NCBI GenBank assembly: GCA_903916135.1
Contig: CAIWVT010000672.1
Span: 1 to 7,519, forward strand
From: an uncultured bacterium
GTDB lineage: Bacteria > Bacteroidota > Bacteroidia > Bacteroidales > CAIWKO01
Length of the DNA stretch: 7,519 nucleotides
Reading direction: 5' to 3'
Program-made: the position numbers and the translations under genes
Shown here: in pieces, positions 1 through 3,757 of the stretch
Position numbering within the stretch: position 1 is the first letter of the stretch
Layout of the letters: each line of letters begins with the position of its first letter
Notes under the pieces: generated by a model
The model's input: only the letters and a program-made list of their open reading frames with translations
What the model was told of the DNA's origin: nothing
The model's database searches: none

Positions 1-104
1 ACCATGCCGGCTTCAATCGCCTCGCCCTCAGGCATATTCAACCGGTCCATGATGGACTTGACGCGCTCACCCGCAAAAATGCGCATCAGAGAATCATCAA
101 GACT
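1..104 (-). CDS. secA: SecA fragment (preprotein translocase ATPase), betaproteobacterial type, out of place
   Basis: Read on the minus strand from base 104, this translates without a stop for 34 codons up to the window edge. It contains DDSLMRIFAGERVKSIMD followed by RLNMPEGEAIEAGMV. This matches the part of SecA in and after the second ATPase half, where family members carry a (D/E)D-LMRIF-x(3)-R-x(3)-M-x-(R/K)-L-x-M-x-x-GEAIE pattern. The form with FAGERV and MPEGEAIEAG is, from memory, the one seen in betaproteobacteria and not in Bacteroidota. There is no start or stop codon: it is an internal piece of about 34 residues from a protein of roughly 900. It lies one base out of frame with the MurL-like gene immediately upstream, so the two do not form a designed fusion. 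SecA identity is secure; the taxonomic reading is inference from motif memory. Confidence 0.85.
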
Positions 105-912
105 GATGATTCACCCGCAAACCCTTCACAGTCGCCTCATTTGCGCTCGATTCGTTCGACAAGGCTATCATCCCCTTGCCCGAAATCGCAGCCGTCAGCA
201 ACGAAACAAACGCCAACACCGCCGAAAATGGCGTATGACCATTCAAAAATCCTTGCTTATTCAATTCCAACAAAAAAGGGTCTATCCGCCTATGCACTAT
301 GATACTATCCTCCCGCCGAAACCCCGCAATCTCCATACATTCGTCCGTCGCTTGCCGCGGATTAATCACCATAGGCGTCACAGCATACATGCCTTTTAGC
401 ATCTCCAACGTCACCACCGAATCTTTACCCCCGCCCACAGGCACTATACATCCGCCATCCATCGAAACGTGCGACTTCTGCAAATGCGCCGTACTTGCAC
501 AGCGTATTTCCACAAATTTCTCTTCATTAATCGCTATCCCATTCAAATAAAAAAACTCGCCCAAGCCATTATAATAAAGCTTTTTCCACCACGCAATCTG
601 CTCATCCGTCAATTTAAAAGGCTGAATCACTATCACCTTCGGACACGCCGCCTTCCAATAGCTAATCAGTTCAATCATACCGATATGAAACACCAAATTT
701 TCCATCAAATCCACCGAAAGCCCCTCCACATCATAAAAATCCCGCATCGGAATCTCCACCACAGGATTAAACACAAACGAATCATCAACACTAAAACAAA
801 AACTCATCCGAATCGCATCATCATCCAGTTGATAGGAATAGCTTTCGTAGCAAAACTCCTGATACGTGCATCGCAATTCCTTAAATTTCTTATAATTATC
901 AACCAAATTCAT
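97..912 (-). CDS. MurL-like PP-loop protein, truncated at its C-terminus by a chimeric junction
   Basis: This 271-codon frame resembles the MurL family, whose characterised member in Xanthomonas uses ATP to epimerise the L-Glu of UDP-MurNAc-L-Ala-L-Glu to D-Glu in peptidoglycan precursor synthesis. Visible marks are a PP-loop at residues 158-166 (PVGGGKDSV), NGHTPFSAVLAF near 224-235, and ALSNESSANEATVKG then VNHQ at 250-270. In MurL-type proteins VNHQ is normally followed by YSKS and well over 100 further residues; here it is followed by Ser and a stop. Real homology therefore ends near base 103, where the SecA sequence begins, and the stop at 97-99 is accidental. The N-terminal 140 residues are aromatic-rich and lack motifs I know. 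The ATG at 910-912 sits about 30 nt behind a good promoter box. Alternatives are another PP-loop pyrophosphatase acting on a different carboxylate. Family is fairly likely; the exact reaction is unproven. Confidence 0.7.
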   Translation of the reverse strand: MNLVDNYKKFKELRCTYQEFCYESYSYQLDDDAIRMSFCFSVDDSFVFNPVVEIPMRDFYDVEGLSVDLMENLVFHIGMIELISYWKAACPKVIVIQPFKLTDEQIAWWKKLYYNGLGEFFYLNGIAINEEKFVEIRCASTAHLQKSHVSMDGGCIVPVGGGKDSVVTLEMLKGMYAVTPMVINPRQATDECMEIAGFRREDSIIVHRRIDPFLLELNKQGFLNGHTPFSAVLAFVSLLTAAISGKGMIALSNESSANEATVKGLRVNHQS

Positions 913-944
913 AAAGCCAAGCTTTCTTTCAATTTATTATGGTG

Positions 945-952
945 CAAATATA
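945..952 (-). promoter_or_regulatory. Bacteroidota-type -7 promoter box for the MurL-like gene
   Basis: On the minus strand the bases read TATATTTG followed by CACC, a perfect fit to the TAnnTTTG -7 element used by the primary sigma factor of Bacteroidota. Transcription would begin a few bases downstream, near 938-941, giving a leader of roughly 28 nt before the ATG at 912. No TTG/TTTG -33 element is visible at the expected distance upstream, so the promoter may be weak or need an activator. Confidence 0.6.
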
Positions 953-1244
953 CGAAAAAATATTTAGATGGTTGGATATTTTATCAGATAGGGATTTAGA
1001 CTATGGGGGAAAGAAACAAATGGATGCCACTACGAACCCCGACATTTCATGTACGGGACAGGTTACAAATACGAATTACGAATGCCAAATACAATAGCCC
1101 CTTTGATGCAAGCATTGTAATGTGAAACTTGTGAATTTTTCATGATAATTTGGCTTAAATGTTAATTTGTGTTAAAGTGATGTAATGAGCTGATTTAATT
1201 ATTATTAAGGGCTAAAAACGTAAAAGAGAACAATCAGAGAGCGA

Positions 1245-1475
1245 AATAGAGGTTTCAAGGTGCATAATAGAGGTTTCAAGGTGCGTAATAGAACCTTCAA
1301 GGTGCGTAATAGAACCTTCAAGGTGCGTAATAGAACCTTCAAGGTGCATAATAGAACCTTCAAGATGCATAATAGAACCTTCAAGGTGCATAATAGAACC
1401 TTCAAGGTGCGTAATAGAACTTTCAAGGTGCGTAATAGAATCTTCAATGTTCATAATAGAATGGTCAAGATTAAA
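1245..1475. repeat. 21-bp tandem repeat (minisatellite), about 11 units
   Basis: Units begin at 1245, 1266, 1287, 1308, 1329, 1350, 1371, 1392, 1413, 1434 and (degenerate) 1455, each exactly 21 bp and starting AATAGA. The shared core is ACCTTCAAGGTGC followed by a variable A or G. ACCTTCAAGGT is an 11-bp dyad (ACCTT-C-AAGGT), perfect in the units at 1287, 1308, 1329, 1371 and 1392. It has one mismatch at 1350 and 1413 and is lost in the first two units, which carry GGTTT in place of ACCTT. Units decay towards both ends, and a weak further copy may lie at 1224-1244. Because 21 is a multiple of 3, four of the six frames stay open through the array. There are no spacers, so it is not a CRISPR. 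Confidence 0.95.
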
Positions 1476-1657
1476 AGGAGCATGATCGTTATTCGACACA
1501 AAATAGTTGACGAAGAAACAGAAGGCAGGTTGGGAAATGGGAATGGAAAAAAGAAGGTATAGAAGGTTGGGGGTGTTGGTGGTTGGGTATTCCATTAAGG
1601 TTTGGGAAGATGGGAGAAGGTTTTTTTTGAATTGAAATACAAAATTGGATGTGGTAG

Positions 1658-1677
1658 AGACGCAGCTCGCTGCGTCT
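1658..1677. repeat. Short perfect inverted repeat (hairpin)
   Basis: AGACGCAGC and GCTGCGTCT form 9-bp complementary arms around TC; as RNA or single-stranded DNA this gives an 8-bp stem with a CTCG loop. No T-tract follows on either strand, so it is not an intrinsic terminator. GACGCA-type hairpins of this kind occur between genes in Bacteroidota genomes in my recollection, so it may be one copy of a dispersed repeat. Confidence 0.6.
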
Positions 1678-1767
1678 GTACAGGCAGCGGAATAGGGGAA
1701 ATATGGGGAGGATGAAAGGAAATGATGATTAAGAGTCCGGAAGATAGCCAGTTGGCACGAGCGCAAG

Positions 1768-1829
1768 GGATTGGAGCGTAAAGCCCACAGGGGCGTTATT
1801 CAGCCCCGAGGACTTGCAGCGTAAAGCCC
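1768..1829 (+). repeat. Two direct copies of a GC-rich motif (REP-like)
   Basis: AGCGTAAAGCCC occurs at 1775-1786 and again at 1818-1829, each preceded by GGA and TT (GGATTGG and GGACTTGC). The second copy is followed by GACCCGACGAAGGAGGGATG. The stretch is far richer in G+C than the surrounding intergenic DNA. The wording is familiar to me from intergenic regions of other Bacteroidota, which suggests a dispersed repeat family, but its function is unknown to me. Confidence 0.45.
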
Positions 1830-1951
1830 GACCCGACGAAGGAGGGATGCGCCCAAAAGAAAAAAAACCAAGTTCCAAAAACCAAATACCAAATTCCAAG
1901 GCTTTGGACGCTGCGAAGCAGGATGCAGGACAGGTAAGCGTACCTACTCAC

Positions 1952-1984
1952 AAAAAAAATAGCACGATTAAAACCGTGCTATTT
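1952..1984 (-). terminator. Rho-independent terminator of the sigma factor / membrane protein unit
   Basis: Arms AAATAGCACG (1957-1966) and CGTGCTATTT (1975-1984) are perfectly complementary over 10 bp with an 8-nt loop. On the minus strand the stem is followed by an uninterrupted run of eight T (bases 1959-1952). The hairpin begins about 20 bp after the stop codon of the membrane protein gene, exactly where a terminator for that transcript should be. Confidence 0.9.
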
Positions 1985-2003
1985 CTCAAAACATTACTTC
2001 CTA

Positions 2004-2381
2004 TTACGCTTTCGGCTCACTTGGCTCGCAAGGTTCGCAGGGTTGGCAGCCGCCTTTCCATTTGGCTTTCATCGTTTCGCGTTCCTCGGGCGTCATTTGC
2101 ATCCATTTATGGTGCCAATCGTGCGAAGCAGGGCTATGATGATGCTTCGAATGTCCATGACACCCTTTGAATCCACCAAACAATATCTTCGCCAACACCA
2201 AAATGCCCAAGGCTTGCCAAAAACTAATAACTCCGACACCGAACAAGGCAGGCAACAGCCAATTCCACAGGGTCATAACCACCCATCCAAAACCGAATAC
2301 TCCCGCCGCAACGGCGATGGGGATAAAGATGGCACATTTAATCCAATAGCCTTTTCCCCGTTTTTTTCCACAACACATCAT
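2004..2381 (-). CDS. Small two-helix membrane protein with His- and Cys-rich tail, encoded after an ECF sigma factor
   Basis: A 125-residue protein with a short basic, Cys-containing N-terminus (MMCCGKKRGKG), two hydrophobic helices (about 14-37 and 42-68, the second including FWQALGILVLAKILFGG), then a soluble tail. The tail is His-rich at 75-91 (CHGHSKHHH, SHDWHHKW), has a MTPEERETMKAKW segment at 96-108, and ends in a Cys-Glu-Pro mini-repeat (CEPCEPSEP, 115-123). This layout matches, from memory, small unnamed Bacteroidota proteins found directly behind ECF sigma genes. The His/Cys clusters could bind metal, and MTPEER resembles the helix start of CpxP/Spy-like stress proteins, but both points are inference. 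It might modulate the sigma factor or be its target; no anti-sigma domain is recognisable. The start may be either of two adjacent ATGs (2381 or 2378). An intrinsic terminator follows. Confidence 0.85.
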   Translation of the reverse strand: MMCCGKKRGKGYWIKCAIFIPIAVAAGVFGFGWVVMTLWNWLLPALFGVGVISFWQALGILVLAKILFGGFKGCHGHSKHHHSPASHDWHHKWMQMTPEERETMKAKWKGGCQPCEPCEPSEPKA

Positions 2382-2419
2382 AATTTCTAAATTTTTACTG
2401 ATTAATAATTTAATTAAAA

Positions 2420-2539
2420 GTGATTTTATAAATTAGATTTTTCGAGGCGGATAAGCTTTTTAAAAGCGCAGTTTACTCAAGTAAATGAGCATTTTAAAAA
2501 GTGAAATCCAACGATGAAAAAGCAAGTTATAAAACTCAC
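2420..2539. repeat. 120-bp imperfect palindrome between sigma factor and membrane protein genes
   Basis: The two halves are near-complements over their full length, centred at about 2478/2479 on TTTACTCAAGTAAA. Outer arms are GTGATTTTATAA (2420-2431) and TTATAAAACTCAC (2527-2539). Further in, TTTTTCG pairs with CGATGAAAAA, GGAT with ATCC, and CTTTTTAAAAG with TTTTAAAAAG. Roughly three quarters of positions pair, with a few one-base slips. The right arm contains the TGA stop of the sigma gene (2536-2538). A transcript crossing it could fold into one hairpin of about 55 bp. Central GCAGTTTACT and AGTAAATGAGC motifs feel familiar from other Bacteroidota intergenic regions, so it may be a member of a dispersed palindromic family. 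Confidence 0.85.
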
Positions 2540-3090
2540 GTAAATTGTTGGAGACGTTCGCGCAGATATTTCACTGCGTAACGCTTCCGCGATATGATCG
2601 TCTTAATATTCTCACCGGTTTGGTCAGCAATTTGTTGCAAAGTCATGTCCTCCATTTCATTCAAAACAAAGACTTGACGTTGTTTTTCAGGCAACTCATT
2701 CAAAGCCTTCATCAGCGAATCCATGAAATATGCCCTATCCATCTCGGTATCTGCCGCCAAATCGTCGTCCATGAAAACCGCAGGAAAAATCATCTCTCCC
2801 GACTCGTCCTCATAGACCATTTCATCCAAAGATAAAGTGGTTTGCTTGCGACTTTTGTCCACAATTCGATTGCGACTCACCCGAAACAGCCACGCACTCA
2901 ATTGTTCAATGGGTTCCGTGTCCATGATAGCACTCAACTGATACCAAACATCCTGCAGAATGTCCTTGGCATCCTCATCGCTCTTCACTCGGCTCCGTAT
3001 AAAGCTAAACAATCGTTTTCCATAATGCTGCACGGCTTGTTTTATGCTTTGTTGTTGCTGCGCCATCGGTAATGCAATTAATTCGTCCAT
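2536..3090 (-). CDS. ECF-type RNA polymerase sigma factor
   Basis: A 184-residue protein, the usual length for an extracytoplasmic-function sigma-70 factor, which directs RNA polymerase to a small promoter set. Region 2 spans about 22-84, with RLFSFIRSRVKSDEDAKDIL then QDVWYQL (core binding, -10 recognition) and AWLFRVSRNRIVDKSRKQ. An acidic linker (about 89-118, including YEDESGE and MDDDLAADTEMD) leads to region 4 at about 130-182: LPEKQRQVFVLNEMEDMTLQ, then a helix-turn-helix with QIADQTGENIKTIISRKRYA that contacts the -35 element. No anti-sigma gene adjoins; the next gene downstream encodes a small membrane protein after 154 bp filled by a palindrome. The start at 3090 gives MDELIALPMAQQQQ; Met9 is an alternative. 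The stop codon lies inside the palindrome. No convincing promoter is seen upstream. Subfamily and targets cannot be told from sequence alone. Confidence 0.95.
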   Translation of the reverse strand: MDELIALPMAQQQQSIKQAVQHYGKRLFSFIRSRVKSDEDAKDILQDVWYQLSAIMDTEPIEQLSAWLFRVSRNRIVDKSRKQTTLSLDEMVYEDESGEMIFPAVFMDDDLAADTEMDRAYFMDSLMKALNELPEKQRQVFVLNEMEDMTLQQIADQTGENIKTIISRKRYAVKYLRERLQQFT

Positions 3091-3127
3091 ATAAATAGGT
3101 AAACGAATGAGATTAAAAATTACTTTA

Positions 3128-3158
3128 AATGCCTTATTATTATTTTTTAGAATGCCTT
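3128..3158. repeat. Short direct repeat upstream of the sigma factor gene
   Basis: AATGCCTT occurs at 3128-3135 and 3151-3158, 23 bp apart, about 40-70 bp upstream of the sigma factor start. The spacing of about two helical turns would suit a regulator-binding site or a duplicated promoter element, but at 8 bp it may be chance. Confidence 0.25.
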
Positions 3159-3268
3159 TTCGCTACTTCGATATGTTTCATTTATAGGATGATAAGGTCG
3201 ATAAAATTTATTGAATATTTCTTCAGAAAATCCTAATATTATGACATCAGAGTTTGGCATTTTCGCTC

Positions 3269-3700
3269 TTATTGATTCACATAAGTTTTCACATCATCCC
3301 ATGGATCTATATAGGTGTCACTATGTTTGGATGGTATCAAGTACAATTTTCCATTTTCTTTACCCAATTTGAACGTCAATTGATGCACCCATTTCTTATC
3401 CTCTCCCCAAATAGTCACCACCACCCGATGTTGCCGCTGCGCATAAGACTGAATGGCAAAACCCCAAATGGCATAGTTGTTCACTTTGTAGGTAGCCGTA
3501 TTGATATTATTTAGAAGGATATAGGACGGCGAAATGCAATTCATCATCTCTTTATATTGGGGTCCCGTGTCGTGATTTAGGTAAGATAAAAACGTTGAAA
3601 CAAATTTCTTCTCCGTGTCGCCACTTTTTGATAACTTTGTCGTCGAACATGCGAAGCCCATTATGGCAACCACTATGCTTATTAAAATGCTCTTTTTCAT
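3269..3700 (-). CDS. Putative lipoprotein of unknown function
   Basis: Starting at the ATG at 3700 the protein has 143 residues and opens with a lipoprotein-type signal: MKKS, a hydrophobic stretch (ILISIVVAIMGFA), then Cys18 followed by STTKLSKSGD. The lipobox (GFAC) is not ideal because the -3 position is Gly. An upstream in-frame ATG at 3733 would add 11 residues ahead of the signal and is less likely. The mature part has about 125 residues, with YLNHDTGPQYKEMMNCISPS, a middle section containing VVVTIWGEDKKWVHQLTFKL, and a C-terminal SDTYIDPWDDVKTYV. I recognise no family. It would sit in the envelope, probably anchored in the outer membrane or periplasmic face. It diverges from the TonB receptor gene with a 57-bp gap and points towards the sigma factor gene 178 bp away, so it may be cotranscribed with it. 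No terminator is visible in that gap. Confidence 0.75.
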   Translation of the reverse strand: MKKSILISIVVAIMGFACSTTKLSKSGDTEKKFVSTFLSYLNHDTGPQYKEMMNCISPSYILLNNINTATYKVNNYAIWGFAIQSYAQRQHRVVVTIWGEDKKWVHQLTFKLGKENGKLYLIPSKHSDTYIDPWDDVKTYVNQ

Positions 3701-3757
3701 GTGTATAAATTTATTTGTAATTAAAACAATCATACAAAAATAAACAATTTTCGCCGC

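Larger units (their letters stand above)
913..2003. other. Gene-free, repeat-rich intergenic region
   Basis: About 1.1 kb with no frame I can assign to a protein family. It holds, in order: the promoter box of the MurL-like gene; an AT-rich stretch with a tandem TACGAAT pair (1070-1083); the 21-bp minisatellite (1245-1475); a purine-rich GGT/GGG stretch around 1520-1630; a hairpin at 1658-1677; a repeated GC-rich motif at 1768-1829; short A/C-rich direct repeats of the CCAAAT type near 1873-1900; and the terminator at 1952-1984. A 184-codon minus-strand frame (1212-1766) crosses the minisatellite, but its part outside the repeats looks like random translation. Confidence 0.7.

Noticed and set aside
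469..999. 176-codon plus-strand frame opposite the MurL-like gene
   Set aside because: It lies antisense to a motif-bearing coding region, is rich in Ile/His/Arg as expected of a shadow, and runs through the promoter region.
1245..1475. CRISPR array
   Set aside because: The units are directly adjacent with no unique spacers and no cas gene is present.
1245..1475. Plasmid origin iterons
   Set aside because: The 21-bp period fits iterons, but there is no replication initiator gene, no DnaA box cluster that I can see, and the neighbours look chromosomal.
1814..2170. 118-codon plus-strand frame across the terminator
   Set aside because: It crosses a strong intrinsic terminator and is antisense to the membrane protein gene; the amino acid content looks random.
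2420..2539. Second intrinsic terminator
   Set aside because: The palindrome is long but AT-rich and imperfect, has no run of T directly after its stem, and the perfect terminator lies after the next gene.
3701..3733. Upstream ATG for the lipoprotein gene
   Set aside because: It would place 11 residues before the basic start of the signal peptide, which spoils an otherwise normal lipoprotein signal.
3701..3757. Promoters in the divergent gap
   Set aside because: Only one-mismatch versions of TAnnTTTG are present (for example TATGATTG on the minus strand) and none has a TTTG element at the right distance, so I do not annotate them.
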